Assembly: GCA_013397695.1 (NCBI GenBank) | Contig: VYZI01000002.1 | Coordinates: forward strand, 4,133,138 to 4,197,137 | Source of the DNA: Centropus unirufus | Lineage: Eukaryota; Chordata; Aves; Cuculiformes; Centropidae | Reading direction: 5' to 3' | Length of the DNA: 64,000 nucleotides | In this document: one piece after another, positions 49,301 through 63,400 of the stretch | How positions within the stretch are numbered: position 1 is the stretch's first letter | Layout: the number at the start of each line of letters is the position of its first letter | Translations under genes and position numbers: made by a program | Notes under the pieces: model-generated | Seen by the model: the letters and a program-made list of their open reading frames with translations, nothing else | Database searches by the model: none | Told to the model about the DNA's origin: nothing

Positions 49301-50458
49301 CACACACTAACACAGATGAGGGGAGCCCTGCATGACATGGGATAGGGACTGTATTATATTAGGTACATTCCAACACCAAAGATAAGCCAGTCCCCAAAAC
49401 ATATACATATATATATACACATATATATGTAATATCTATACATGTTATGGATACAAAAATGTGCTATTTTACATAGGAAAACTGAGAAGAGATTAGGTAT
49501 TGTATAATAAATATATATTAAAAAGTTCTTTCTTTTCAATTCTGTATACCAGTTTGTAGATAATCCTTAATTCAATTCATATCTTCACTCTTATATCCTG
49601 CAGCATAAACATATTTATCAAAATAAATGCTTTCACGCTGCAAGGCCATGTTTATAGTGGTGTACAACTTCGCTAAATTTAAATTGCTTGGGTACACATT
49701 TGTCATGCTGAATGTTTGACTCAGAAATTTTTTTTTAATGGTTTGGCCATTTCCAAGAATTAAATTAAGGAAAAATACTGTAGTTTCTTCTTTGGTTTGG
49801 ACAAAGAGTCTCTGAACTTGTTTGTTGAGAAGTCTGAGTGATTTTAATCAATTTATGATAATTATTTTGGATAGTTATCATGGTAGTAGGCAGTTGTGTT
49901 TGCCATCTATGAAAAATCATCTTGCTTTTGCGAGTTTCAAGTAACCTGAAATTAATTTCATTAAACATTGTATAGTAAAGGGTGTGAACAAGTTAGCAAC
50001 GTGCTCAGATTTTTTTGTGTCATAGTACTTGACCTTACAGTCTTACCTTCTCAGCCTTACATCAGTGATATATTTATTTTACTGTGGTTTCTGCGTGGGC
50101 ATTATGTAAGTAGTAGAATGTTCCAGTTTTGTAATACATTGAAGTATGGCATGTCATAGTGTTTAATTTGCATCAGTCATAATTTCTGATGTTTTTTTAT
50201 GATAACCAATATCTCCTTTTTTATTTAGTTCTCTATCAGTTTCTCAGAATTGATTTTCTATGTAATCCTGAAAGCTTTTTTAGCATACAAAAAAATCTTT
50301 TTTTTACATAAGGAGTAAGGAACTTTTTAATAAATGAGAATGAATAAACTTTCATGCTGATAAACACAGCACTGGCCACAGTGTAAATAATAAACTACTT
50401 TGTAAGCCTTTTCAGCTAACAGGCACAGTTCAACAAGCTCTCTGCAAAGTGGATGAAT
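46313..50458. other. Gene-free AT-rich DNA
   Basis: No gene seen; frames are under 66 codons. AT content is highest from about 48.9 to 49.6 kb, around the AT/AC simple repeat at 49400. Confidence 0.55.
49400..49436. repeat. AT/AC-alternating simple repeat
   Basis: Mixed (AT)n and ACAT units, including the perfect 12-base palindrome ACATATATATGT at 49419-49430. Confidence 0.8.
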
Positions 50459-50512
50459 TATAGAATCATTTGGTTTGAAGAGACCTCTGAGATCATTGAC
50501 TTCAACCGTACC
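50459..50512 (-). mobile_element. CR1 3' terminus fragment, minus orientation
   Basis: TATAGAATCATTTGGTTTGA followed by AGAGACCTCTGAGATCATTG and CTTCAACC is the reverse complement of the avian CR1 3' end (GGTTGAA...TCAGAGGTCTCT...ATTCTAT). Only the last 55 bases or so can be followed. Confidence 0.85.
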
Positions 50513-53500
50513 AAATGTGAAGAGATGAGAAAAAACCTCCTCACAGCACTCTCACAGTCAAATCTGCCAACAACTTCACCAAGTTCGGACCTAGCGGGTA
50601 TCAGTGTAAATGAAAGCAGTTGTGGTCTATGAGCATTTGCTGAGAGGGCTGTCATTTTCTGTTTTGATCCTGGAATGCTGAATGTTGGATTGTTTCTACA
50701 GGCACTCCAGATTCTCCTACTGACTTTAATAGGGTTACTCTAGGTTTACACTGATAGGGTCTGAGGTCTCATTCCTTGTCACTGAAGTCAATGAAAAGAA
50801 ATGCCCTTTGGGTGCAGTGGGTGACGCACTCAGGATAAGCTGGTTTTCTTTGTCTTTTAAAACTATGCAAAAAGACCCAGGTCTTAAAGGATTAGTCAAA
50901 CTAGGAATGTGGCAGCAGGTAAGAAAAGGCTGTTTGCCACCAGAACTAACCAAAATCTGGCATGAGTCTTAGCAAACATAGATTTTGTAGTGTTGTCTTG
51001 CTGGTTTGTATAAAACAAATCTGTATGCTTATAAGTAATATACCATATGTCAGCTAATTGATCTGTGCTAACTGCTGTGGCAAACTAGGCATATTTTAAG
51101 GTATGGAATTAGCAACGCATGCAGGTCAAGCCAAAATAAATAGTACAACAGCAATAATGCCACAGCAATGTCTGAGCAACTTATGATGGACTTAGGTGTA
51201 AATTACTATAAGAGATTATTTGCGGAGCACTGCCCATAGCAAGATTAAATACTGGTCATGCTTTTTGAAATGAGTATGTGGATAGAATCCGTGAAAGTGT
51301 ATTTGAAAAGAGTTACAAGTGATTTTGAATGTATTCTTTTTAGGAGAAAAAAACCTGTACTTCCCCGGATGTTAGTTGCTTGATTTCAGATTTTTATCAG
51401 TTAAAGATGAAAGTTTACAAGGCATGAACAGACAACTGCAACTGATCCGCAACTTTGCCTTCTGTCTACCTCTGATTGTAGTCATCATCTTAATAAATGA
51501 TAGCTATTATCTCTGTAGAAAAGATTGTGGTGAGCCCATGAGTCTCTGTATCACTTATATGAGAGTGACTAATTCAAGGGTTGAACTGTAGCAGAATATA
51601 ATTTACTGAAACCAGCAAAAACTAAACACCGACCGTTATTGTTTGACTGTAGCTTGTTCTACCCCGAAAAAAAAAAAGGTTATGAGTTAGCAAATACATT
51701 TTCAGCATGTTTAATAACATCAAAGAGTGTCCACTCTCATAGTTGTTATGATGTGCTTTGCTGCTGGGTTCAGATTTGCACCTCAGCAAAAGTTTGGACA
51801 GAATGAGGTCTTTTTCTTCTGTTGACTGCAGCAGAGTTGGGGAGTTGCACATATTTGAGATGCGTTTCCCTGACCCTGAGCAGGAAGTGGATAATACCAG
51901 TTCTATTGTTCTCGGTGAATAAAACCGGGTAAATAAGTAATACTCATGGCTTTAATCATGCAGGAAGAATTCAGAAGAACAGGGAAGTTATGCCTTTGGA
52001 AAAAGTAGAGAAACTTCCAAAGTGCCTTACTGACAAGGGAGATGAATGATTGGAGCAGATTCTTGGACTCATGCCAGTACAGTAGGAATAGGGCCAACTG
52101 AAAGTCACACAGCAATAAGATGCTGCCACTTGGCACAGGGAAAAGGCTGTGCTGGGCAGTAGTTATAAAGGAAAGATGCAAATTCCCCTTCCAACTTCAT
52201 GAGGGCTGCATATATAAAAATGTAACACACTTCCCCTTAAAGCAATTCTTAGGAAGAGAAGGAACCCAGTCGTAGAGGTACTGTGTGAAGGCAGAGCTGA
52301 ATGACTGTCATGTCTCAGTAAAATGAGATTTTACAGACTGATCAGGTAATAGTGTAGAACTAGCCATAGAGTGACCATATTCAGGCAGTGAATTTAGAGT
52401 TTGTATTAATCATCATGAAAGGTGCTGAACAAGATAAATTCTGATTTCTGTTACATTAGTGAAATCTGGAATAACTTTGTCCCTACCTAAGGTTTTTCAG
52501 CTAGGAGGGCTCCTGAAGGGCTTTTGACAATGTTCACATACATCCTGATCACATTCATGCCACAAACAGGGATATGCAGTGAAGCTATTTCCATGGAAAG
52601 GACATCTGTAGGTAAAAACCAAAAGGGACCATAATTCAGTCTCAGTCCCTAATCTGAACAGTTGAGGATGAGGCTTTCATAGGATTTTGCAACATATACC
52701 GATACACAGAGTCAACAAGGACTTTTCTTTGTCAGCTCTTCTTATTAGGGCAATGTGAGCTCAACAGTTTGCTGAGCTCTTTTCCGAGACTTCAAATAGC
52801 AAGATTGTTTTGATTGCAAGAATTACCCTTTGTTAAATTTCCTTTTGTAGAACTGTATTTCTATTCTCTCCTTTAACCACCAGTGCCTAAGGTTCTATTT
52901 GTACAGTATGAATTCTATAGAAAAATGTTCCATGGTATATTTTTCATAGAAGGTAAAAAAAAGCTCCCCAAACCACCACCTGCCTCTCAGCTTGGCCTGA
53001 GTTAATGTAATATGGTCTAAGTAAATGAAAAGTCTGAACATAGGCAATTTTAAACCAGCTGAAAATTTGGATTTATCTACTTCTTTATAATTACAAACTT
53101 ACTGACTCTTCACAAAGTCTTTTCACAAAGACTCTTTTTATGTCTTCCCTCAGGGACCTGTTTTTAACAAGCCTATGCAGTTTTAGTGTTTTATTTTGTT
53201 TAGTGCATTTTTACTGATCATGGTGTACTGTGTTGGTGTGCCTCCCACACTGTATTAAACTGATAAATTAGATTGTTTCACCTTCTTGTTCTTTTGCTTT
53301 TAAGGGGTATTGGCTAAGCCTTTCTTGGCTGTTGGCTCTGAGACACCTACTTTTGCTGTATATTCTTACTTTTGGCTTAGTTTGCATCTCCTTCCCTGGA
53401 CACTCTTGCTTTTCCAGTAGGGCAAGCATGACACCTACAACAGGTTATAACACTGTTCTGGCTTTGGATTTCTGCCTAATTTGGTTATGAGTTGGCTTTG

Positions 53501-56394
53501 TACCAACATGCATGGATTGCATCACCAACTGCCAGTAAGAGGTATGGAATGGGGTTTTTTTTTTGGCTCTGTATCCGGCACTCGATCAAGGAGAATTAAA
53601 TAAGGTTTTCTTAGTGGCTCTGGTCTTAGTTTGCAATTGTTTATGTCTACAGCTCAAATGACTAAACTGAACTTTCAGAACATCTTTCTTATTCCATCTT
53701 TCACAGGCTTGCTGTTTCATTAACTCAGCAGCTAATTATCCAGTATTTTACCCATCTTCTGCTTAATGCTGAGTTACATGTGCTTTCCCAGGTTAATTTA
53801 CATCTGCAAGGCCACAATAACCCTAAGTCTTTGAATTAATTTTGTTTGCTGAACTTATGGGCTGGAATTCAGGTTTTCATTCCTTCTCCTTCACATATAT
53901 AGGGGTGAAAAAACAAAGTAGATTCTTACTGATTATTTCATCAACTCATATTAAACGTTTACAAGTTTGTAGATTTTATAGTATTTCACAATCTGTAATT
54001 GGACTGTTTCTAAGTATTTCTTTCTCAGTACTTTTAAAAATCTGGGAGGTATAGTTTGGAAGATATTAATGTAACTTACTACTAATGAAAATATTTTTTC
54101 CATAAAAATCACAGTTAAACCCTTAACCAGCTGTGAAACCAGTTCAGTCCATGGTATTGCATCATCTAGCTTGGATTTTAAAAATGTCTGTAATAACATA
54201 TACCTTTTTCTATTTTGTGCTTTTCCCCAAAATTTTAAAATAGCTTTCAAATTCAATCCTCTAGTAATTGTTTCAAATAGGAATTCCCACCATTTGCTAT
54301 CCAGGCTTTTATCACATTCATCAAAATATGTTGTCCAATTGGCTCACTTTTTTTTTGAGTCAATATCACCTTCCTAGAGATATAAATTTCCACATATATA
54401 TGCATAAATATTGATTTAAAAACTACTCTAAAAGTTGTTTTGTACAATAAACAATTGAATAGAAAGAAAAGCCAAAGGTGCTTGAGAGGAACAGTTGTTA
54501 GATTTATTCAGTTAATGGATTTTCTTTATTTACTCCATCATATTGATTTAATTCTGCTAAAACTGAAAGTTCTCTAAGAATTAAGTGCATCCAGTCACTC
54601 AGAGCTCATAAACACTGTTCCTGTCTTTCAGCTTGATATTTCGAAGTCACCTTTTGAAGCCGGCCTTTGTAATATAATCATAGCTACTGCAAGTCTTTTC
54701 TCTCCTTGCAAAAAACTAACGAAAATTGATTCGCTCTGGTTCATTGAGAGCCTTGCATACAGTCATTGAAACTCCTTGGGAAGTACTTCACAACTTAGTA
54801 TGAGGAAGAATTACAAAATAACACAAGGCGTTTTCCCCCACTCTTTCATTTTAATTGAAATGAACTGTCTTGTGATTTGATGTTTTCTGCTGGTTTTGAG
54901 TGACATGAAATAATTCATATTTTAATTTAATATTGTCCTTCACATTTTAGTTAATGGCTCTGTGTTATTGTGTAGCAAAAGGAGATCTTAATTAATAACT
55001 TTGTGTTTTAAGAGAATGTTGTGAACATGGCTCTGTTTTTTGAAATAAAATGTGTTGTTGCCTTCTTTTAGAAGGTGCTCTGCTCAGGGGAGTGGAGAAG
55101 ACTCAGGACGAAAGTCAAAGAGCAGAAAATTTTAAACCTCGACTGCTTAGACACAGATGTTTAGTGGCCTAGTTATAACTATTGGTACACTGCTTGCATT
55201 GTCATTATCCAGCTCAGTGATGGAGATGGTGACCTTTTGGGGCCTCTTTCTAAGATGTCCAACTCATGCCATGGACTTTGCAAGTCATGGTTTGAGTTTC
55301 AGTGCTGGGAACCTCTACCTTTTAGGTGCAGAAAAATTTATTCAGATATAGTCTTTAACATTTGGTTTAAACTGGGCATTGCTTAGGCTGGTCTTATTCA
55401 TCATGAACATCTGGCCAGTTCCTTATTGATTTAGTACTAGAACAACTCTAGTAGTTGTTATTGATTTTTGAGCATGCTCTGAAAGAGTAAAAAGTGAGTA
55501 GAGTTACTTAGATGCTGGAATCAATAAAAGAGAAGGAAGTCAATTTGGAACAGAAGAGAAATTTTGCATTCAAAAATTTTCAAGTAGTAAGGTTAAGGTC
55601 TGTCATCCATTGAAATGCTTATATAATTAGGTTAATGTTACAAAAGAGATTTCTTTGTTTGCCTCATGTCAAAAAAAAAGAAACACCCTAGAATACAGCT
55701 AAATTTTTCTTTATGTAACATGCAGTGGTCTAGAAATAGGCAATCCATTAATTCTGTTGTCCTTTTCTTCCTACATTGCATAAAGAGAATACCTAACACC
55801 ATAAGTCAGAGAAATGGAAAGGAAGGTCAAGGCTTGCTGAGTTTCTGAAGAATGCATGATTGCTTAACTTTCTGTCCAAACTCTATAGCAGCTTTCAGAA
55901 GTTTCACAACTTGGCTTGCTGTAATTAAAACTCTCTAATATTTCTGTAGGAAGTGATCTAACAGGATTGAGAGGACCATAATTAAATGATCAGAAACTCT
56001 TTGTTCAGCATTTGTGAAGAAACAGGAGGTCCTAGTAAATACAAAAGCAACAGAAAATTCCCTGGGTAAAATAGAATTTGAGGCATTAGCAAATATAATT
56101 TCTGCTCACTGTATGAATGAACTGGTAAATTTAAAGTCTGTCTAATGACTATTTCATAATGCAATTAGAGTTGTGTTATTATGTTTACACTGAACTGAAA
56201 GAATGAAAACATTAATACCATTGCTTGGAAAATATCTTGTTTAATTTTCTTATTGTTCACATGCTTTAAAAGAGCAGATTTTCCCAGGAATTCTGTGTTT
56301 AAGAGTTTAAAAGGCTTTTCAAGTTGTTCCTGGACAGTGGCAACCCGGGGTATTTCTGAATCCCCCAGTCCTGGAGTGAGTTTCTACTGGATCT
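50513..56394. other. Gene-free DNA with one candidate conserved patch
   Basis: No gene is supported. Frames reach 101 codons (53951-54256, minus) without a recognisable domain. The stretch 54585-55060 is listed separately as a possible conserved element. Confidence 0.5.
54585..55060. promoter_or_regulatory. Candidate conserved non-coding element
   Basis: Non-repetitive AT-rich DNA with clustered homeodomain-type cores: TTTTAATTGAAAT near 54850, TTTTAATTTAATATT near 54919, TAGTTAATGG near 54948 and CTTAATTAATAAC near 54987. It resembles enhancer DNA in gene deserts, but only a cross-species alignment could establish that. Confidence 0.2.
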
Positions 56395-56941
56395 GCCCTT
56401 GTACTTGTCACTAGTGAGGCCGCAACTCAAATATTGTGTTCTATTCTGGACCCCTCACTACAAGGAGGACATTGATGGTCTGGAGTGTGTCCAGAGATGG
56501 GCAACAAAGCTGGTGAAGGGGCTGGAGAACAAATCTTAAGTGGAGCGGCTGAGGGAACTGGGGTTGTTTAGCCTGAAGAAGAGGAAGCTGAAGGGAGACC
56601 TTATCACTGCCTACAACTGCCTGAAAGGAGGTTGTAGAGGGGTGGGTGCTGGTTTCCTCCCAAGGGACAAGTGATAGGACAAGGGGGAATGGACTCAAGC
56701 TGTACCAGGGGAGGTTCAGATTAGATATTAGATATATTAGATATAGGAAAAAATTCCCCATTGAAAGGGCCATCAGGCACTGGAACAGGCTGCCCACGGA
56801 GGTGGTTGAGTCACCGGCCCTGAACGTATTTAAAAGACAGGTGGATGAGGTGCTTAAATATATGGTTTAGTGGTGGACAGGTATGGTTGGACTTGATGAC
56901 CTAAAAGGTCTTTTCCAGCCTGGTGATTCTATTATTCTATG
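56395..56941 (+). mobile_element. CR1 LINE copy, 3' ORF2 end plus 3' UTR, plus orientation
   Basis: The copy starts in the conserved ORF2 region (GTGAGGCCGCAACTCAAATA, then CATTGATGGTCTGGAGTGTG) and runs to the terminus GATTCTATTATTCTATG at 56941. The ORF2 tail is still readable in frame at 56646-56870, with AIRHWNRLPTEVVESPALNV and VFKRQVDEVLKYMV, which match the CR1 C-terminal motif HWNRLP.EVV..P.L.VFK. An early TAA and frame changes show it is dead. The 3' UTR (GGTATGGTTGGACTTGATGA) differs from the copy at 63.4 kb, so the two belong to different CR1 subfamilies. The 5' edge is approximate. Confidence 0.95.
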
Positions 56942-57906
56942 AATCACTACAGATGAGGATGAGACACAGACATGCACAAACTCTTCTGCAACGTTTTTGC
57001 TTTGTGGTTTCCGTAGGAGGAAAGTTGGGTGTCTACTTCATGTGTGTGCTCCAACGAGCATGGTGATCTGTATTGTAAAGGGAGCAGGAGTCTAGGGTAA
57101 TTGGGCCTCCCTACAGATATTCTCCTGCCTCCTGAGCAACTCCACTGTGCACCACTGAACTGCCAGCCAATGCAATAACACATATAAAAATTAAAACTCC
57201 TGCATGTAACCGAAAAGCAGCAGTTAGGTCTAAAATTGAGTTCTCCTTTGAAATGTTAGGATCAAATATACTTTTCTGGTTAGCTTTGGTAACACTTTGT
57301 CCTATTAATGGCAACCTTCTTCTGTAATTAATTTATTGCTCCTCTCCACGTAAGTGTGCCTTAACTTCAAAAAAGCAACATATAAATTTGTGCTTGAAGA
57401 TAGCAACCGCAATCAAAACAAGTTCTTTTTGCTGATACATTATCAGAGTTTTTATTTTTTGTTATTATTTTCTTAGCCAGAAATAACAATGTTAACATCC
57501 TGAAAATGAAATTGCTTTTGCCGGTAGCTCAGGAAATGAAGGGGAAAGACATTTAGCTTTGTTGACTGTATGTCCTCATGGGCTGGAAAGATCCTACAGT
57601 GATATGCAAGGTAAAAAATCTTGGAGACATCTGGCAAAATTTTAGAGAATTAGAGTCAGGAAGCAGATAATTCCTTGGAGTTGAATAGAAATAAAAGGAA
57701 GACACTCTCTGTGTTTGAGAGTGACTGTGGGTTATCTGTTGCCACTAGATCAACCTGTTAAAATAACCTCTTCTCTATTACATATGGCACTTAGTTCAGA
57801 TGTAGTACAAACGATATGAACTGGCATTCAAAGGAACAATGGGTTTTAAATCCACAACTATGTCTGCTTCTCCTTCACACTCAGGGATGGATAAAATTTG
57901 ATGATC

Positions 57907-57969
57907 ATGTGTGTACATGCACACATACACAAACATGCACATGAGTGTGTGTGCACACACACACACATA
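57907..57969. repeat. CA/TG dinucleotide repeat
   Basis: Interrupted CA/TG units end in a strictly alternating core. GTGTGTGTG (57945-57953) is followed directly by CACACACAC (57954-57962), a perfect 18-base palindrome. Confidence 0.9.
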
Positions 57970-60900
57970 TTTTTCTCTCTCTCCATGTATATAAAAAAGC
58001 TCTTTTCTCTCTTCAGCATCTTTCTCTATTTTCACATGTGTTTTTACTGATTGCCCAAAATACCAAATGCCTCAAAAGGAAATATTTCTGGCTAGGACAT
58101 CAGAAATATCATGTAACTCTATTATGCCCACAAAATATCTTTGAAAAATCGATATTTTTTCCTGTAATTTGACAGTCTAGATGTCCTGTTTTCCAGTTTT
58201 TCTGAAGCAGAATTTACATGAATATGATTGATTACTGAGAGTTTTGAACTTTCTTACTTGTGACTGCGAATATTGCTGCTAGCTCAAAGAAAAACAATAT
58301 TACACTGCTGTTCTCATTCTCCTACTTTCTTGCTGGGTCTGATAGCACCTTGGGTATACTGTGATCATTGTTTGGATGGTTGTAATCTTGTGGTAGAAGC
58401 CAAATAGATTTAGATAGCCTCTTGGTGCAGAGAGTTCTGAATCTAGGACTGTAACTTTCTATGTGACTAATCCGACAGTAGGAAATTATGCAAGAAAAGA
58501 GACCCGTCTCTGGCTCCTTCAGTCTTGTGTTGACTGCGTCTGGCAGTTGACTGCTGCTGGGGCATGTTAGCCATTCTCAGAACATGCTTCCAGCATGGCG
58601 TGCCTGTGACAACCTAGGTGTGAAGAGGTTGTGTGGGCTGCAAACAGCTTTAGTCGCCTACCATGTTCATCACTGTCTTGTTGGTGACAACTTTAGCTGA
58701 AGTCAGTAGTAAAGCTGTAAGTCGAAAAAGTTTTCAGCTTGAACCTAACTGCTTTGTAAATCAGGGAGTTTTTATCTCTTGTATCCAACTGCTTGCTTCC
58801 ACCCAAGGTGCAAAGTACTGAAGGTCTGTTTTAGACCTCACTTAGCAGCTACTTGATGGCAAATAACTCCGTTGGTGTTACAGTCACAGTCACTGCATGT
58901 AGCGAGGTGAAGAAGTTAAAACTAGTCAGGCACAACTCTGAGACACTCTGGAAAATGCACAACAAAATATGAAGCCCTTGTGCCCCTTCTGTTTCTGAAT
59001 TTGCTCCAAGTCATTTGCCCAGGAAGGGAGGAAAAGATCTTGCTTTTACTTTTCTCTAGAATCCACTTAATTAAAGGATAAGGATGCAGTTTAACAAGAT
59101 TTTGTTTTCAGTGGTAATACTGGCCTCTTTGCAGCCAATTTATCTGTTCTTTATGTTTGGTCTTATCCAGGGACCAAAGTGTCCTTCCATAAGACGTAAG
59201 TACCAAAACTGCTGTGAACAGGCTCAGGCTTGGTGATCTGGTTCATTACACAGCTGTGCAAGCAAGGTGACAGTGTTGAGGGGTCCCATGCTACTATGAG
59301 AGATATGAGGAAGAGATTGCCACGCAGCAGGGTAGTAGGAAGGGCATTCTGTCAACAGATATTGCTGCATAGACCAGCATGGAACCATAGAGCTGAGGGA
59401 CACTTAAGGAAATATTTTTTTGAGCAATTCTTTGGGTTGTGTAGTGCAGATTGCCTCCTGTGCGAACTGTATCCCAGCCCATCGGGTGTTGCCCACACCA
59501 ATATCTAGACTAGGGTCACTGTGGCTTTCAGCTAGGCTTTTCTGAACTTGAGTGGGAAACCTCCACACATTTGAAACACAGATTTCAGTTCAGGGCAAAA
59601 AATGTGAAAATATGGCATAGGTGATGAGGGACCCATGAGAGAGATTGAACCACTGTCGAAACAAGTTACTTTTGACTTTGTGCACCTACATTTGAAATAG
59701 TAGTTGTCTTCTATGGGGTGGGATCAAAGCTTGTCTGCTGAGGTACTTTCCATGTCAAATGTCATATACTTTAAAGGTTATCTGCCTTGCTTTAGAAATG
59801 AAGATCGTCCTACAGTAAAGGGACTTCTGTCAACTAGAGAGGCAGCAGAAGCTCTGCATTGGATATGTTAATTTTTTAAGTTTTAAGAGACTGGGGAATA
59901 TACTCTCACATTCCTGTGTTGCAGCGCCTTACAAACAGACATCTGCTGTCATCTTGCAACAGTGCTTGGTGTCAGGCCTTCATTTGCCGTATCTATCCCA
60001 TCCTCCTCAATCTGTCAGTTCACCTTCCTCTTCATATTCCTCATCTCCACTATATTGGACACAATGGGCTGATATTCCTTTCCCTGCTTTCCCTCTTTCT
60101 TCTGGTTCTCAGGCCATGTCAATGTGTTGATTCCCATCTTGCAATCCACCTGTGGTACCAGCTTCCTTTGCTCAGTTGTGTTTTCAAGCATGAACCTACA
60201 CGTCCCAGACAACCGTCTCTGCTCCTTGATCACTGACAAAAATACCTCCTTATCAACTCTCAGATCACTCCTCAGCACTTTGTGTTCTTCAGCAAGAAAA
60301 ACTGTGATGCTTAAAAGCTTGTGAGCGATGGGCTGTTATCACGCTGACCACTGTTATCTCACTGTTTCCTGGAACCCGGTCACCTGACTCTTTTTTATCT
60401 TCTGTTTTTGGATACAACTGGCAGCCCTTATAGACAGGACACACTGTTCATTTTTTGCTGGAGGTGGAAAAAAGCTGATATGAGGAGAAATGTTACAGAA
60501 CTGTGACTACACTAGATTTTGATAATTTAATTAGTGTTGACCTCACTAAACCTCTCCAAGTTTTTATATAGTTGTCATTGAAAGCTAGATCAAGTGATTG
60601 AATTATTTATATTATTTTTAGAGATATAGGGTATTGTAACGTCCTGTTGAAGTTGATCAATTAATGGGTTTGATGTAAAGTGTGAATTTCCTTCCTGCGC
60701 TGGTGAGTGGGATAAACCTGTGGCTCTGATGTTTCAGTGTAATTTACAGTCTACTGGCAGATCCTCCATTATATACTCAATGAGACAATATGTTCTCACC
60801 TTGTGCCATGAACACAAAGAAATGAAACATTTTTGATCCTGCATTTAAAAAGATTACCTACTTGCATTGTAGTGGCAAACCTTTGAGACCCCAGCCTCAA

Positions 60901-61876
60901 TTTAGATCCTGAATATAAACTGTAATAAAATCTCTATCTCCTGCAGGATTAACATTCAGTAAAGGCAAGGTGACTAAGGTTTATGATGTGTGCCACAAAA
61001 GCTAGGATCTCTGGAAAAAATACGTGGCACAGAAAAATACTGCTCCTGATCCTCTCAACCTCTCAGCTGGTGCTTTACCCAACACCCTTACAGCTTAGGA
61101 CAACCATCCAGAGAGAACTTGTCTGATAACAGGACTTTTCTTTCCAAAGACTTAATGTTTTGTTTTCAAAGGGGAATGAGGTAATATTAAATGATTATCA
61201 CTAACATTGCTCTATAATGAATGTGTAAATTAAATTTCCATGGTTATTATAATCAGTGGCTTACGTTTAGGGTCAGATAGAGTGCTATATGAATATCCTG
61301 ATTAAATAATTAAACCAAAGAACCCTGCAATTCAACATGAGATTGCATATGATAAAACTGACATCTAAACAGGTGTAATTGCTTATAGATGAGGATTTGT
61401 CACAGGCCATGGTGCAGACCTGACTGTGCTGGCGTGTCTAGGATAAGACGTCACAGGTAGTTCTGGATGTAGCCCTGCCCTTTTCCGACAAGTCCTGCAG
61501 TACAGATGATGAATGGAGTGGAATGCAGCTCCTGAAATGCAGCGGCTTGCACACAGCAACTGATAAATGGATACAGCTCAGCCATTCCTTGTTCATACAG
61601 CCCTGCTTTGTTCAGCTGCTCTCCTGCAGCAGTGATAGGAAGAACAGAATTGGGGAGTGCAGGCTGCTGTGTGCCAGCTGCACACCACTACACACAGCTT
61701 GACAGCCTTAGTGTTCACCCAGTTGGGCTTTTTCACTCTGCCGTGTTCTGTAGTGATGAACCTACCCCTGTTTCATTTTCAAGTATGTATTCAGATTTAG
61801 ACAAAAGCTTCAAGTGACTAATACCTGAAACAGCCACACATTACCAACTAGAACAATAGGATAGGCTGTGGTTTAG

Positions 61877-61895
61877 TTTTTTGTTTTTTTTTTTT
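61877..61895. repeat. T-rich tract
   Basis: Six T, one G, then twelve T on the plus strand. Confidence 0.85.
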
Positions 61896-63400
61896 GCTTG
61901 CTATGTTTACCTAAGAGCAGAGCTAATCAGGAAGTAATAGACTTATTCCAGGTGATTAAGTCCTGCCAGATGCAGATCTTGTGGAGGTCTGGGCATGCCA
62001 TCATTGATCTCAAGATGAGCCTTGAGTTCATAACTAGTCTGGTCTGAAATGTCATGGCTTTCACAAGTTCTTGGAATTTTCATGAAAATAGCAGTTGAAA
62101 ACACCAATTATGCCCTATGGAGCACTAATAACTAAAAAAAAATATTATTTGTTCCTTTGTAAATAAATGTTATCAATAAAAGTAATTTACAAGCAGGAAA
62201 TCTGATGTAGTTGCTTAACTACATGTGCAGCTGGATGATGGAAAGAGAAAGAGAAAGACACCCTCCACTTACAGCCAGCAATTGTATGTTACCCATAATT
62301 TCTTAAAATAAATACCATTAGAAATGGAAGTGGAAATTTTAACACCATTAGTATTACCTTTTTCTTAAACTGATAGAGAGTAGCTTAGTAGAAAGCAAGT
62401 ATTGCAGCTGAGGTTTTCAGTACAACCAAAACATGTAGCTACCTAAATTGTATTGAATTTTAGTTGCTTTAGGTATATTTGAAAATGATGATCTTTAGAC
62501 CTTTTTTTTTTGGATTACAATGCCAGGTCTGTGACGGTATTGTTTCTTCCCACAGAGTACTTAGTAGATAACAAAGGTGACTTGCTAGTCATTTGTATGA
62601 AATGCAATGAGAGCACTGCAGATTTATCATCCCCATGACTTTAATTAAGGCCTAAAGACTGTGGCTTGTCACTAAATTCCTCCCCCTCAAGAATTTACAG
62701 CATTAACCAACCTAGAACTCAGGCCTAACACAGAGGATTATTTATATTAATTTGTCTATTTTTTTGTTCTACCCACTTTATTATTCTTTTCCTACATGAT
62801 GTCATTATCAGAATAAGCTGTATATTTAAAATTATCTATCACTAACTATTTATTTATATTGTGGCCTAAGTGTGTGAACCTTCTTACAGCATGATTTCTT
62901 AACTGTTCAGAATACGTGTACATACAGGCATAGAAACTGAATATTGAAATATATTTGCAAATGAACAATTTGCTCCATATCTAATGCACCTGTGAGTAGG
63001 AATGAGGACTTTATTCAGTGTCTGCCCTAAGCATACCCGTCAGACTCTATCCAGCCTTACTAGTAAGGCCTACATAGGAAAAAATAACCCAGGAAGCAGT
63101 GTGATCAGATTTAGGATTGGTTTTTGCTGCCTTCAAGTTCACATCTGAACACACAATTTTTTATACGGCCAATACTTGTATGGCAGATGATGCACCACAT
63201 CTTCTATTTTCCTATAGTGAACACAGTGAACAAAGCCTGGGACCAGAGGCCTTTGGGACAGTATCTTTTCATTCAGGAATAGAGCTACCACACTTTTCTT
63301 CTGTGTTCACTAGGAGATTTTACAGTTTAAACTCATCTTGGCATCCCTGCACTGAATTGTTTCTTGTCTGAATATAGAAGCAAAATCTTACGAAAATCAG

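Larger units (their letters stand above)
56942..63400. other. Gene-free DNA between two CR1 copies
   Basis: No gene can be supported. It contains the CA/TG repeat at 57907, a T tract at 61877-61895 and (GAAAGA)3 at 62241-62258. Around 60.0-60.5 kb the minus strand has two adjoining low-stop frames, reported as a weak finding. Confidence 0.5.

Noticed and set aside
52617..52660. Possible old CR1 fragment (AAAAGGGACCATAATTCAGT)
   Set aside because: Only about 15 bases resemble CR1, too little to call.
56646..56870. Open frame with RHWNRLPTEVV as a possible host gene
   Set aside because: It is the C-terminal remnant of CR1 ORF2, not a host gene.
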